Of a stretch of 64,000 bases of DNA, positions 8,685 through 18,440 are shown one piece after another. The stretch covers positions 4,884,501 through 4,948,500 of the forward strand of contig NZ_CP114286.1 of assembly GCF_027111275.1 (NCBI RefSeq), in the 5' to 3' direction. The notes under the pieces were generated by a model, which had not been told where the DNA came from, ran no database searches, and saw only the letters and a program-made list of their open reading frames with translations. Origin of the DNA: Flavobacterium luteolum. GTDB lineage: Bacteria > Bacteroidota > Bacteroidia > Flavobacteriales > Flavobacteriaceae. Both the position numbers and the translations under genes were made by a program. Within the stretch, counting starts at the first letter, position 1, and every line of letters begins with the position of its first letter.

Positions 8685-8692
8685 TACATTTG
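8685..8692 (+). promoter_or_regulatory. Putative promoter -7 box (TACATTTG)
   Basis: TACATTTG matches the Bacteroidota TAnnTTTG box exactly, 49 nt upstream of the M1 peptidase start. No good TTG box is seen 19-20 nt upstream, so the call is tentative. Confidence 0.45.
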
Positions 8693-8741
8693 TTGAAGAT
8701 TAAGCTGGTTTAATTGCCTAATTATTTCAAATTTATAAATA

Positions 8742-10397
8742 ATGAAAAAATACTTTGGTGGCGTAGTTTTCGCCTTTTTGGTTGGTTTTAGTGCCAATGC
8801 TCAAGGACTTTTAAATAAGTCAGAAACTGTATTTACGCATCAGGATACTTTGCGTGGAAGCATCACAAAAGAGAGAGCATGGTGGGATTTAAAATATTAT
8901 CACCTTGATATAAAAGTGAATCCGAAAGAAAAGTCAATTTCAGGTTCTAATACAGTTCGTTACACTGTTTTAACAGAAAACAACCGTATGCAGATCGATT
9001 TGCAGCAACCAATGAATATTACCAAAGTAACGCAGAACGGAAAAGAGTTAAAGTTTGAAAGAGACAGAAACGCATTTTTCATCACTTTAAACGAAAAACA
9101 AAAAGTTGGCGATACAAAAGAGATTGTAGTTTCATTTAGCGGAAAACCTAAAGAAGCTGTTAAAGCACCATGGGACGGTGGTTTTTCTTGGAAAAAAGAT
9201 AAAAACGGAAAAGATTTTATTGCTACATCTTGTCAAGGTTTAGGCGCGAGCGTTTGGTGGCCTTGCAAGGATCATATGTATGATGAAGTAGAAAATATGT
9301 TAATCAGCGTGAATGTTCCTGGAGACTTAACGGAAGTTTCAAACGGAAGATTACAAAGTGTTAAAAAAGAAAAAGACGGAAGTAAAACTTTCAACTGGTA
9401 CGTTTCAAATCCTATCAACAATTACGGAGTAAATATTAATATTGGCGATTACGTTAATTTCTCAGAAGTTTTTAAAGGCGAAAAAGGAAATTTAGATTGT
9501 AATTATTATGTATTAAAAGACAATTTAGCTCTGGCAAAAGAGCAGTTTAAAGATGCTCCTAGAATGTTGAAAGCTTTTGAAAACTGGTTTGGTTCTTATC
9601 CTTTCTACGAAGACAGTTATAAATTAGTTGAAGTTCCATATTTAGGAATGGAACACCAAAGCTCTGTAACTTATGGAAATCAATATAAAAATGGTTATTT
9701 AGGACGTGACTTAAGCGGAACAGGTTGGGGATTAAAGTTTGATTTTATCATCATTCACGAATCTGGGCACGAATGGTATGCTAATAATATCACGTACAAA
9801 GATATTGCAGATATGTGGGTTCATGAGAGTTTTACAAACTATTCTGAAAGTCTTTTTGTGGAGTATTATTACGGAAAAGATGCTGGTGCAGAATACGTAA
9901 TTGGATGCAGAAAAAATATTCAGAATGATAAACCAATTATTGGTCATTACGATGTAAATAATGAAGGTTCTGGCGACATGTATCCAAAAGGAGCTTCAAT
10001 GCTTCATATGATTCGTCAAGTAATCAATGATGATGCAAAATGGAAATCGATTTTGAGAGGTATGAATAAAACTTTTTATCATCAAACCGTTACAGGAAAG
10101 CAGATTCAGGATTATATTAACGAACAATCTGGAATTAATTTTAACAGAGTATTTGCTCAATATTTAACTACAACTCAAATTCCGGTTTTTGAATATATGT
10201 TTAAAAATGGAACTTTTGGCTACCATTGGACAAACTGTGTTGCTAAATTTGATATGCCAGTAAGAGTAAAATTAAATGGTGTTGAAACTTGGCTGAAACC
10301 AACCACAGAATGGCAATCAGTAAAAACAGATAATGAAGATAGAAAACTAGAAGTAGACAAAGATTTCTATGTGACAACTTCTAATATAGTCGAATAA
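8742..10397 (+). CDS. Secreted M1-family metallopeptidase (aminopeptidase)
   Basis: The gene encodes a zinc aminopeptidase of the gluzincin M1 family, probably periplasmic or surface-exposed. The signal peptide is KKYFGGVVFAFLVGFSANAQ. The N-terminal beta-domain is followed by the exopeptidase segment LGMEHQSS (301-308, a variant of the usual GAMEN), the zinc motif HESGH at 339-343 and the third ligand Glu362 in WVHESFTNY. At 551 residues it is shorter than PepN-type enzymes and lacks the large C-terminal helical domain, as is common for Bacteroidota members. It is monocistronic, with its own terminator just downstream. Confidence 0.93.
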   Translation: MKKYFGGVVFAFLVGFSANAQGLLNKSETVFTHQDTLRGSITKERAWWDLKYYHLDIKVNPKEKSISGSNTVRYTVLTENNRMQIDLQQPMNITKVTQNGKELKFERDRNAFFITLNEKQKVGDTKEIVVSFSGKPKEAVKAPWDGGFSWKKDKNGKDFIATSCQGLGASVWWPCKDHMYDEVENMLISVNVPGDLTEVSNGRLQSVKKEKDGSKTFNWYVSNPINNYGVNINIGDYVNFSEVFKGEKGNLDCNYYVLKDNLALAKEQFKDAPRMLKAFENWFGSYPFYEDSYKLVEVPYLGMEHQSSVTYGNQYKNGYLGRDLSGTGWGLKFDFIIIHESGHEWYANNITYKDIADMWVHESFTNYSESLFVEYYYGKDAGAEYVIGCRKNIQNDKPIIGHYDVNNEGSGDMYPKGASMLHMIRQVINDDAKWKSILRGMNKTFYHQTVTGKQIQDYINEQSGINFNRVFAQYLTTTQIPVFEYMFKNGTFGYHWTNCVAKFDMPVRVKLNGVETWLKPTTEWQSVKTDNEDRKLEVDKDFYVTTSNIVE

Positions 10398-10420
10398 TTT
10401 TTTTTAATTTTCAATATAGA

Positions 10421-10462
10421 AAATCCCAAATTCCAAATTTCGTTGGAGTTTGGGATTTTTTT
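10421..10462 (+). terminator. Terminator of the M1 peptidase gene
   Basis: AAATCCCAAATTCCAA (10421-10436) pairs with TTGGAGTTTGGGATTT (10443-10458) with one G-T type difference, followed by a T-run. The left arm carries the AATTCCAAATTCC word shared with two other spacers (968, 46597). Confidence 0.8.
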
Positions 10463-10470
10463 TGATTCTA

Positions 10471-10503
10471 AAACCCGACAGGTTTTAAAAACCTGTCGGG
10501 TTT
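10471..10503. repeat. Perfect 33-bp palindrome
   Basis: AAACCCGACAGGTTTT (10471-10486) is the exact complement of 10488-10503, with one central base. The T/A tails on both strands mean it could act as a bidirectional terminator, but it sits right after another terminator and looks like an independent repeat element. Confidence 0.8.
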
Positions 10504-10523
10504 GTTGTTTTTAGTATTTAGTA

Positions 10524-10623
10524 TGTCATTTCGACGAAGGAGAAATCTTCGCAAGAAACTCCACAAATATTGGGCTTTCGTTATGGAGCTACTTATGAAG
10601 ATTTCTCCTTTGTCGAAATGACA
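10524..10623. repeat. MITE-like 100-bp inverted repeat
   Basis: The 27-bp arms at 10524-10550 (core TCATTTCGACGAAGGAGAAA) and 10597-10623 match at 26 of 27 positions, with 46 bp between them. A shorter inner pair (CTCCA / TGGAG) lies inside the loop. No transposase frame is present. It resembles a small non-autonomous element or REP-type repeat lying between convergent genes. Confidence 0.75.
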
Positions 10624-10684
10624 AAAACCTTGAATTTAAAGGCTTTTTTTATTAGAATTTGGAAGTTCTTTATGGGATTTAAAC

Positions 10685-12229
10685 CTATCGATTATTCAAT
10701 TTAGCTTTCTCCTTTATAATATCAGCAATTTTTCTGTTTTCGATTTTGCTTTCCAGCCACGAAATAATATCAAGATATAAGAAAGCTCTTTTTTCGTAAG
10801 TGTTTTTCTCAAGTTCTACGAAACGGGCGTGCATTTTTTTAAATTCCTTTTTAATATCAGCAGGATAGAAGTTGTTTAGATTTCTTAAAAACTTAATAAT
10901 CTCCTTTTGGACTTCGTGCAAGTCGTTCATTTTTAATAAAAACTTATAGGTGCTCTTTAGGTGATTTTCTAAGTAATAATCTTTTCCAATTTCATAATGT
11001 GCAATCAGAGATAATAATCTTGCAAAACACATTAAATCTTCACGCATCGTCAAGTTTTTATTGTTGATGATCTTATCTAAATAATTAATGCATTCATTGT
11101 ATTTTTCGTTACCAAAATAAATAGAAGCAATTTTATAGAAAAACAACATTTCGTGATGTTCGTCAAGATGTTCACTGTGTAATTTAAGTTTGCTTAAAAT
11201 CTCTGGAATCAAATATTCGCTTTCTGCAAAAGTTCCTTCTAATATATGTAGGTTTAATTTGTTGTTGTATACATATAAAAAAGACAGTGAGGCAAGATTG
11301 TCATTTACTGGAAATTTAAGATCGGTAATCGTTTCTTCTAAAAGATTTAAATATCTTTTAAAATTTGATGTGTATTTCAACATGTAAAGCGATTCCAGAA
11401 AATAATGATTTCCTTTTAAGAAAAATACTGGATTCAGATAAATCATATTTGGATTATCATAAAAAAGCTGAACCCATTTATAGGCAAACTTGTAACTCGC
11501 CAAGAAATCTTGAACTAGAAAGCTTCGCCAAAGATTAGCGTTATAAAACCAGTATTTCTCGCGGAAACCAAATTTGCTTTCATCTAGTTTTGAGATATGT
11601 CTATTAAAATAGTCGTCTATATATTTGTACTCCTCGTCACTTTTTACGTAACCAGTTTTTAGCATGATTCCGTATAGCTGAAGCGATAAATTAGACAGTT
11701 TGCTTGAAATCGTATTTCTATAGTTTAATTCTTTGGCCTGAACAACCAATTCGTCAGCACGTCCTTGAATACTTCGTGTGATATATTGCGATTCAATAAG
11801 TTTTTCGAATTCAACAATTTCATACGCCATATATTTTTCGTCATTCTCTAAAGCTTGCTGTTTTGTTTTGTCTAGAATTTTCAAACTCTGCTTGTATAAT
11901 CCTTTATTATAAAGAATAACAGCAAAATCCATTTGTTCGCGAAGCTGATAACGAATATTCTGGCTAGGAATATTTAATCTTATACTGACAAGAATTTGTT
12001 TGTATAAGTATGATTTTAAGTTAGATAGCTGCACTTTTTGGATTGTACCACTTTTCAGAATGAGTTTTTCATCGTAAACTTCAGATTTATCTAAAATATT
12101 GAATAATTCGATAAATTTTGTGTTTGAACTCGTTTCTAATCGGCTTGCAAAAATTTTAAACTGCCTTTTTTCTGATTTCGAAAGTGATTTGATTAGAACA
12201 AATAAGAAATCTTTTTGATGGTTAGCCAT
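10685..12229 (-). CDS. Conserved helical protein of unknown function (TPR-like)
   Basis: I do not recognise a named family. The 514-residue product has no signal peptide or membrane segment and is almost entirely alpha-helical by its residue pattern, with Leu/Tyr/Phe-spaced repeats such as YNKGLYKQSLKILDKTKQQA (about 110-129) and NEKYNECINYLDKIINNK that resemble TPR helices. Charged Lys/Glu-rich helices dominate the C-terminus. It begins about 150 nt from leuA on the opposite strand, so the two share a divergent control region. A scaffold or protein-interaction role is only inferred from the helical repeats. Confidence 0.75.
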   Translation of the reverse strand: MANHQKDFLFVLIKSLSKSEKRQFKIFASRLETSSNTKFIELFNILDKSEVYDEKLILKSGTIQKVQLSNLKSYLYKQILVSIRLNIPSQNIRYQLREQMDFAVILYNKGLYKQSLKILDKTKQQALENDEKYMAYEIVEFEKLIESQYITRSIQGRADELVVQAKELNYRNTISSKLSNLSLQLYGIMLKTGYVKSDEEYKYIDDYFNRHISKLDESKFGFREKYWFYNANLWRSFLVQDFLASYKFAYKWVQLFYDNPNMIYLNPVFFLKGNHYFLESLYMLKYTSNFKRYLNLLEETITDLKFPVNDNLASLSFLYVYNNKLNLHILEGTFAESEYLIPEILSKLKLHSEHLDEHHEMLFFYKIASIYFGNEKYNECINYLDKIINNKNLTMREDLMCFARLLSLIAHYEIGKDYYLENHLKSTYKFLLKMNDLHEVQKEIIKFLRNLNNFYPADIKKEFKKMHARFVELEKNTYEKRAFLYLDIISWLESKIENRKIADIIKEKAKLNNR

Positions 12230-12277
12230 TGTAAAAAATAATAATATAACTTATTGATTATAAGTTAGTTAATAAGG

Positions 12278-12293
12278 TATAAAACGTTTTATA
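12278..12293. promoter_or_regulatory. Perfect 16-bp palindrome in the divergent leuA region
   Basis: TATAAAACGTTTTATA is fully self-complementary. A second small inverted repeat, TTCATT-AA-AATGAA (12304-12317), follows. Both lie between two divergent genes and upstream of the likely leuA promoter, where an operator would be expected. AT-rich sequence raises the chance of coincidence. Confidence 0.4.
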
Positions 12294-12341
12294 AATAGTA
12301 TAATTTCATTAAAATGAATTTCATACTGTAATAGTACAATA

Positions 12342-12349
12342 TATATTTG
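12342..12349 (+). promoter_or_regulatory. Putative leuA promoter -7 box (TATATTTG)
   Basis: TATATTTG fits TAnnTTTG exactly and lies 29 nt before the leuA ATG. The sequence 19-20 nt further upstream has TTTC rather than TTG, so only the -7 box is well supported. Confidence 0.5.
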
Positions 12350-12378
12350 TTATCAAGATGTGAAATTACATTAAATAA

Positions 12379-13551
<1,173 letters not shown>

Positions 13552-13601
13552 AAAATAAACTAGGAACAATAAGGATTTAAAGACATAAATAGCGAGAGAT
13601 T

Positions 13602-14720
13602 ATGAATTTAAAAATTGCAGTTTTACCAGGAGATGGAATTGGACCTGAAGTAATATTACAAGCTAAGAAAGCTATGTACGCCATTGGCGAAGTGTATAAT
13701 CATGAATTTGTTTTTGAAGAAGCGCTGATGGGAGCGGTTGCTATCGATAAAACAGGAAATCCGTTACCGGAACAAACTTTAAATCTGTGTTTAAACACTG
13801 ATGCAGTTTTACTTGGTGCGATTGGAGATCCTAAATATGATAACAACCCAAATGCAAAGGTTCGTCCGGAACAAGGATTGTTGAAACTGCGAAAAGAATT
13901 AGGATTGTTTGCTAATATTCGTCCTATAAAACCTTATAAAGCCTTAATTGAATCTTCTCCTTTAAAAAGAGAAATTATTGAAGGAGCTGATTTTACCATT
14001 TTTAGAGAATTAACTGGTGGAGCTTATTTTGGTGAAAAAACACTTAATGAAGAAGGAACACATGCTTCAGATTTATGTGCATATTCAGAAGAAGAAATTA
14101 CCAGAATTGCTCATTTAGCTTTTCAATCAGCACAAAAGCGACGCAAAAAGCTAACAATGGTGGATAAAGCAAATGTTTTGGAGACTTCAAGATTATGGAG
14201 AAAAGTAGTTCAGAAAGTGAGCGAAGAGTATTCAGATGTTAAGCTTGATTTCTTATTTGTAGATAATGCAGCAATGCAGTTAATCTTAAATCCGAAACAG
14301 TTTGATGTGATTTTAACTGAAAACTTGTTTGGAGATATTTTATCTGATGAAGCCAGTGTAATTACAGGTTCAATTGGTTTATTGCCATCTGTGTCTTTAG
14401 GAGAAAAAAATGCTTTGTTTGAGCCAATTCACGGATCATATCCGCAGGCAAAAGGAAAAAATATTGCCAATCCGATTGCTTCGATTTTAGCGGCAGCGCT
14501 TTTGTTAGAGCATTTTGGATTAACTAAAGAAGCTCATGTAATTTATAAAGCGGTAGAAAAAGCAATTGAATACAAAGTAGTTACAGTTGATTTGAAACCA
14601 GATTCAAAGTTTGGAACTAACGAAGTAGGAGAGTTTGTTTCTAATTTTATTTTCAGCAAAGATGATTTGCTGTATTTCAATAATGACAATGTTAGTATTG
14701 GGCAATCTACAATTGTTTAA
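13602..14720 (+). CDS. leuB: 3-isopropylmalate dehydrogenase (LeuB)
   Basis: LeuB oxidatively decarboxylates 3-isopropylmalate using NAD. The 372-residue protein begins with IAVLPGDGIGPEV, has the substrate Arg cluster around LLKLRKELGLFANIRPIKPY, and the metal-binding Asp region NLFGDILSDEASVITGSIGLLPS. FEPIHGSYP marks the cofactor loop. It lies 50 nt after leuA and probably shares its transcript. The isomerase genes leuC and leuD, which act between LeuA and LeuB, are not in this window. Confidence 0.95.
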   Translation: MNLKIAVLPGDGIGPEVILQAKKAMYAIGEVYNHEFVFEEALMGAVAIDKTGNPLPEQTLNLCLNTDAVLLGAIGDPKYDNNPNAKVRPEQGLLKLRKELGLFANIRPIKPYKALIESSPLKREIIEGADFTIFRELTGGAYFGEKTLNEEGTHASDLCAYSEEEITRIAHLAFQSAQKRRKKLTMVDKANVLETSRLWRKVVQKVSEEYSDVKLDFLFVDNAAMQLILNPKQFDVILTENLFGDILSDEASVITGSIGLLPSVSLGEKNALFEPIHGSYPQAKGKNIANPIASILAAALLLEHFGLTKEAHVIYKAVEKAIEYKVVTVDLKPDSKFGTNEVGEFVSNFIFSKDDLLYFNNDNVSIGQSTIV

Positions 14721-14802
14721 TATTTTTTGTTAAAATGTGAATATAATAACAAGAAGTATTTGAAATGTTGAGATTTTATTTTTTTACTTCCAGAAGTTTG
14801 CT

Positions 14803-14810
14803 TACTTTTG
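14803..14810 (+). promoter_or_regulatory. Promoter -7 box of the ilv leader (TACTTTTG)
   Basis: TACTTTTG matches TAnnTTTG exactly and ends 18 nt before the leader peptide ATG, so transcription would start at about 14815 and give a very short 5' end. No TTG is visible at the ideal upstream distance; the position directly ahead of the leader peptide supports the call. Confidence 0.6.
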
Positions 14811-14828
14811 TGACACTAAAAAAAATAA

Positions 14829-14906
14829 ATGATGCAAATCTCAATTATTATTACTTCTGTCGTTGTTGTCAATGTGATTCACACATCTGCATCGGGAATG
14901 TTATAA
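14829..14906 (+). CDS. ilvL: ilv operon leader peptide (Ile/Val-rich, 25 residues)
   Basis: This short frame starts at tandem ATG codons (14829, 14832) and ends at TAA 14904-14906. Its centre reads SIIITSVVVVNVI, giving five Ile and five Val among 25 residues. It lies between leuB and ilvD, just downstream of a TAnnTTTG box and 24 nt before a terminator hairpin that precedes ilvD. That is the standard layout of a ribosome-mediated transcription attenuator. Stalling at the Ile/Val codons would leave GGAATGTT (14895-14902) free to pair with AACCTTCC (14931-14938, 7 of 8 positions) and block the terminator; a ribosome reaching the stop codon would cover that segment. The peptide itself probably has no other function. 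Confidence 0.88.
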   Translation: MMQISIIITSVVVVNVIHTSASGML

Positions 14907-14929
14907 ATATAATTGAAAGACTATATTAC

Positions 14930-14960
14930 AAACCTTCCAAATACTGGAAGGTTTTTTTTT
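14930..14960 (+). terminator. ilv attenuator terminator
   Basis: AAACCTTCCA (14930-14939) pairs perfectly with TGGAAGGTTT (14945-14954) around AATAC, and the T-run continues to 14960. It lies between the Ile/Val leader peptide and the ilvD start at 14991, so it would end transcription when Ile- and Val-tRNA are plentiful. Confidence 0.9.
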
Positions 14961-14990
14961 GAATTAAAATAAAAAATAAATAAAACAATA

Positions 14991-16664
14991 ATGGAATTAA
15001 ATAAGTACAGCAAGACCATCACACAAGATCAAACACAGCCAGCGGCACAAGCGATGTTGTACGGAATTGGTTTAACTGAAGAAGATTTAAAGAAAGCACA
15101 AGTTGGTATTGTGAGCATGGGTTACGATGGTAACACTTGCAACATGCACTTGAACGATTTAGCAAAAGATGTTAAAAAAGGTGTTTGGGATGCAGATCTT
15201 GTCGGACTTATTTTTAATACCATTGGTGTTAGTGACGGAATTTCTAACGGAACTGAAGGTATGCGTTATTCACTAGTTTCTCGTGATGTAATTGCAGACT
15301 CTATCGAAACAGTTGCGGGTGCACAATGGTACGACAGTATTATTGCAATTCCTGGATGTGATAAAAATATGCCTGGAGCTTTAATCGCAATGGGAAGATT
15401 AAATCGTCCGTCTCTTATGGTTTATGGAGGATCTATTCATTCAGGAAAATGGAAAGGAGAATCACTAAATATTGTTTCTGCTTTTGAAGCTTTAGGAAAA
15501 AAAGTAAAAGGAGAAATTACTCCAGAAGATTTTAAAGGTGTTATCCAGAATGCTTGCCCAGGAGCTGGTGCTTGTGGTGGTATGTATACTGCAAACACAA
15601 TGTCATCTGCAATTGAAGCATTAGGAATGAGTTTACCATACAGCTCTTCGAACCCTGCTTTAAGTCAAGAAAAAAGAGATGAATGTCTTGTTGCTGGAGC
15701 TGCTATTAAAATATTATTAGAAAAAGATATTAAGCCAAGAGACATTATGACTCGTAAGGCTTTTGAAAATGCTATTACAATTGTAGCCGTTTTAGGAGGT
15801 TCTACAAATGCTGTTATGCACTTAATTGCAATGGCACATTCTGTTGGTATAAAAATAACTTTGGATGATTTTCAGGCTATTAATGACAGAACTCCTGTTT
15901 TGGCCGACATGAAACCAAGTGGTAAATACATGATGGAAGATGTTCATGAAGTTGGTGGTATTCCTGCTGTAATGAAATACTTGCTGAAAGTGGGGCTTAT
16001 TCATGGAGACTGTTTAACTGTAACAGGAAAAACAGTAGCCGAAAATTTAGCTTCAACTCCAGATTTACAAGACGGACAAGAAGTAATTCATGAAATTCAA
16101 AAAGCATTAAAACCAACAGGAAATATTCAGGTTTTATACGGAAATCTTGCTTCTGAAGGTGCTGTTGCAAAAATCAGCGGAAAAGAAGGAGAGTATTTTG
16201 AAGGGCCGGCGGTTGTATTTGAAGGCGAATTTGAAGTAATTCCAGGTCTTCAAGCCGGGAAAATTAAACCAGGTAATGTAGTTGTAATTAGAGGTTGTGG
16301 ACCAAAAGGAGGTCCAGGAATGCCAGAAATGTTAAAACCAACATCTGCTATTATCGGAGCGGGATTAGGAAGTACTTGTGCTCTAATCACAGACGGTAGA
16401 TTTTCTGGAGGCTCACACGGGTTCGTAGTAGGACACGTTACACCAGAAGCTTATGATGGTGGTGGTATTGCACTAGTAAAAGATGGAGATATAATCGCTA
16501 TTGATGCTGTAAAAAACACAATTGACTTAAAAATTTCTGACGAAGAATTTGCAGCTCGTAAAGCGGCTTGGGTTCAACCAGCGTTAAAAGTTGACAGAGG
16601 GGTTTTGCTTAAATATGCAAGATCAGTATCAAGCGCTTCTACAGGTTGCGTTACCGATAATTAA
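14991..16664 (+). CDS. ilvD: Dihydroxy-acid dehydratase (IlvD)
   Basis: IlvD dehydrates dihydroxy acids to 2-oxoisovalerate and 2-oxo-3-methylvalerate, using an Fe-S cluster. The 557-residue length fits the family. The cluster Cys are visible in [13 protein letters not shown] (about 43-55), [17 protein letters not shown] and [35 protein letters not shown] is the C-terminal signature. It is the first structural gene after the attenuator. Confidence 0.97.
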   Translation: MELNKYSKTITQDQTQPAAQAMLYGIGLTEEDLKKAQVGIVSMGYDGNTCNMHLNDLAKDVKKGVWDADLVGLIFNTIGVSDGISNGTEGMRYSLVSRDVIADSIETVAGAQWYDSIIAIPGCDKNMPGALIAMGRLNRPSLMVYGGSIHSGKWKGESLNIVSAFEALGKKVKGEITPEDFKGVIQNACPGAGACGGMYTANTMSSAIEALGMSLPYSSSNPALSQEKRDECLVAGAAIKILLEKDIKPRDIMTRKAFENAITIVAVLGGSTNAVMHLIAMAHSVGIKITLDDFQAINDRTPVLADMKPSGKYMMEDVHEVGGIPAVMKYLLKVGLIHGDCLTVTGKTVAENLASTPDLQDGQEVIHEIQKALKPTGNIQVLYGNLASEGAVAKISGKEGEYFEGPAVVFEGEFEVIPGLQAGKIKPGNVVVIRGCGPKGGPGMPEMLKPTSAIIGAGLGSTCALITDGRFSGGSHGFVVGHVTPEAYDGGGIALVKDGDIIAIDAVKNTIDLKISDEEFAARKAAWVQPALKVDRGVLLKYARSVSSASTGCVTDN

Positions 16665-16734
16665 TTTAGAATTAAAATTAAACAGTAAAATACCAAAAGC
16701 CAAAATCTAATCCAAAACCAACTTATTCAATAAA

Positions 16735-18435
16735 ATGATAAAAACAATTTACAAATCATTTTTGTTTCTATTGCCTTTAGTTTCATTTTCTCAAAATGCA
16801 AAAATTGAGAATCTAAAAAAAGAGTATAATCTGCAAGTCAAAAAAAGTGGTTTCATTCTTTTGGAAGATAAGAATAATTCCGAAAATATTAAAATTGCAA
16901 ATGCTAACGGAGATATTGTTTATTCTTACAAGAAGAATAATAAAACTGGATTTGTAAGCGGATTAAACTGCGGGAAATTTTTCACATCAACAGTGAAAGG
17001 AAGCGGTAATGATGGTGGTGGTTATATGATTTTTGAAGGTATGAATGTTGAAATACATGATGCTAAAAATCCAGATGTTGGAACCAAAACCAATTTTAAT
17101 TTCACAAATGGAGTATGGAATCAGCCTTTTGAGTTTTATAGCTTTTTTGACAGTACGGATAAGGTTGGTATAATTAATTCATGTGGCGAAATAATAGTAC
17201 CGGCTACATATAAACGTATTGGAAATTTCAACAAAGTTGGACAAGCATTAGCATATACTGATACAGATTTTACAGTTTTGGATACATTAGGTAAATCTTT
17301 GCTGAAACAGCCATTTAAGCATGGATTGGAAAGAGTCTTTAAGCATGATTATAACGTTTATGTAAAAGACAACCGTGTGAGATCAAGTTTAGATGGTAAA
17401 CAGTTTGGAATATTTGATTTTAAAGAAAACAAACAGTTAATACCAAACAACTATGATGAGATTTCACCTATAGATAAAATGTATTATAGAGTTAAAGAAG
17501 AGAAGGATGCCTTTGCTTATTTAGCAAAAAAGAATGATATAATTGAGGTTATTGATTATTCAAATTTCAAAAATATTCTTCCTATTTCAGTAGGAGCCAA
17601 TGGTATTTCTTCGATATCTGAATTAGGCAATAAATATGTGACTATTTTCTATAAAACAAAAAAAATAATTAGACAAGTAAGTCAAACCGTAAGTAACGAC
17701 GAATCAAAGTATTGCAAGAATGTCTACTACGATGGAAAAGTGCTTTTTGATGCTAAACTAGAAATCGAAGACATTAAGATTTATAAGGATCGTTTGCTTG
17801 TGCTTCAGTTATATAATGGAGGATCAATGATTTATGATTTGCAAAAATCAAGTTTTATTGCAACATTTCCAGAGAATTTAATAACTGTATACGATTATGA
17901 AATGCCAAGATCAATGGTTTTTAAAAAAGAGTATATGTATGATGCAAGAGACACTTTTTTTAATGTAAGTATTCCATGCAAAGGTCCAGGTTGTCAGACA
18001 AGTAATTCAAGTAAAGGAGCTCTTTGCGATTTTAATGGAAAGTTAAGAACAGATTTTTTACAAGATGTTAGTTATATAGTTGTGAAGCTAGATAAAACGC
18101 AAGATAAGTTTCTTTTTTTAACGCATAAAAGACCTGCAGATTTTACTTTGAATTTTAACCTTTACGACAATGACGGAAAGTTAAAACTAGAAAACTTTAG
18201 AATAGAGGATAATCAAAAAGAATATGCTCTGCTTACAAAAGAGAATACTTTGGTTCTTAATGAAGTTATAGAAAAAACTTCTGTCTATGGCAAAACTGCT
18301 TTTGATGTAAGTGGAAATATTATCGGAGAGCGTTATATGTATTTAAGTGATCCAGCTAAAAAAGAAGTAATAAAAACCGAATACACAAAAGAACAAGTCG
18401 AGTCTCAGAAAAACAATAGATTCTTAAAAAAATAA
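16735..18435 (+). CDS. Secreted WG-repeat-like protein inside the ilv gene run
   Basis: A signal peptide (IKTIYKSFLFLLPLVSFSQ) leads into a 566-residue beta-rich protein. Segments such as KVGIINSCGEIIVPATYKRI and QFGIFDFKENKQLIPNNYDE follow the WG-repeat pattern (hydrophobic-Gly-hydrophobic, then a PxxYD/E-like turn), a type that forms beta-propeller-like or solenoid structures. The function is unknown. It lies between ilvD and ilvB on the same strand, with 5 nt between it and the next gene, and no terminator is seen around it. A link to amino acid synthesis is not evident from its sequence. Confidence 0.75.
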   Translation: MIKTIYKSFLFLLPLVSFSQNAKIENLKKEYNLQVKKSGFILLEDKNNSENIKIANANGDIVYSYKKNNKTGFVSGLNCGKFFTSTVKGSGNDGGGYMIFEGMNVEIHDAKNPDVGTKTNFNFTNGVWNQPFEFYSFFDSTDKVGIINSCGEIIVPATYKRIGNFNKVGQALAYTDTDFTVLDTLGKSLLKQPFKHGLERVFKHDYNVYVKDNRVRSSLDGKQFGIFDFKENKQLIPNNYDEISPIDKMYYRVKEEKDAFAYLAKKNDIIEVIDYSNFKNILPISVGANGISSISELGNKYVTIFYKTKKIIRQVSQTVSNDESKYCKNVYYDGKVLFDAKLEIEDIKIYKDRLLVLQLYNGGSMIYDLQKSSFIATFPENLITVYDYEMPRSMVFKKEYMYDARDTFFNVSIPCKGPGCQTSNSSKGALCDFNGKLRTDFLQDVSYIVVKLDKTQDKFLFLTHKRPADFTLNFNLYDNDGKLKLENFRIEDNQKEYALLTKENTLVLNEVIEKTSVYGKTAFDVSGNIIGERYMYLSDPAKKEVIKTEYTKEQVESQKNNRFLKK

Positions 18436-18440
18436 TTTTT

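Noticed and set aside
10524..10623. Insertion sequence
   Set aside because: The element is only 100 bp, with no transposase frame. It is at most a non-autonomous miniature element.
14765..14962. A 65-residue plus-strand frame between leuB and ilvD
   Set aside because: It runs through the terminator and has no family resemblance. The meaningful coding in this stretch is the Ile/Val-rich leader in another frame (14829-14906).
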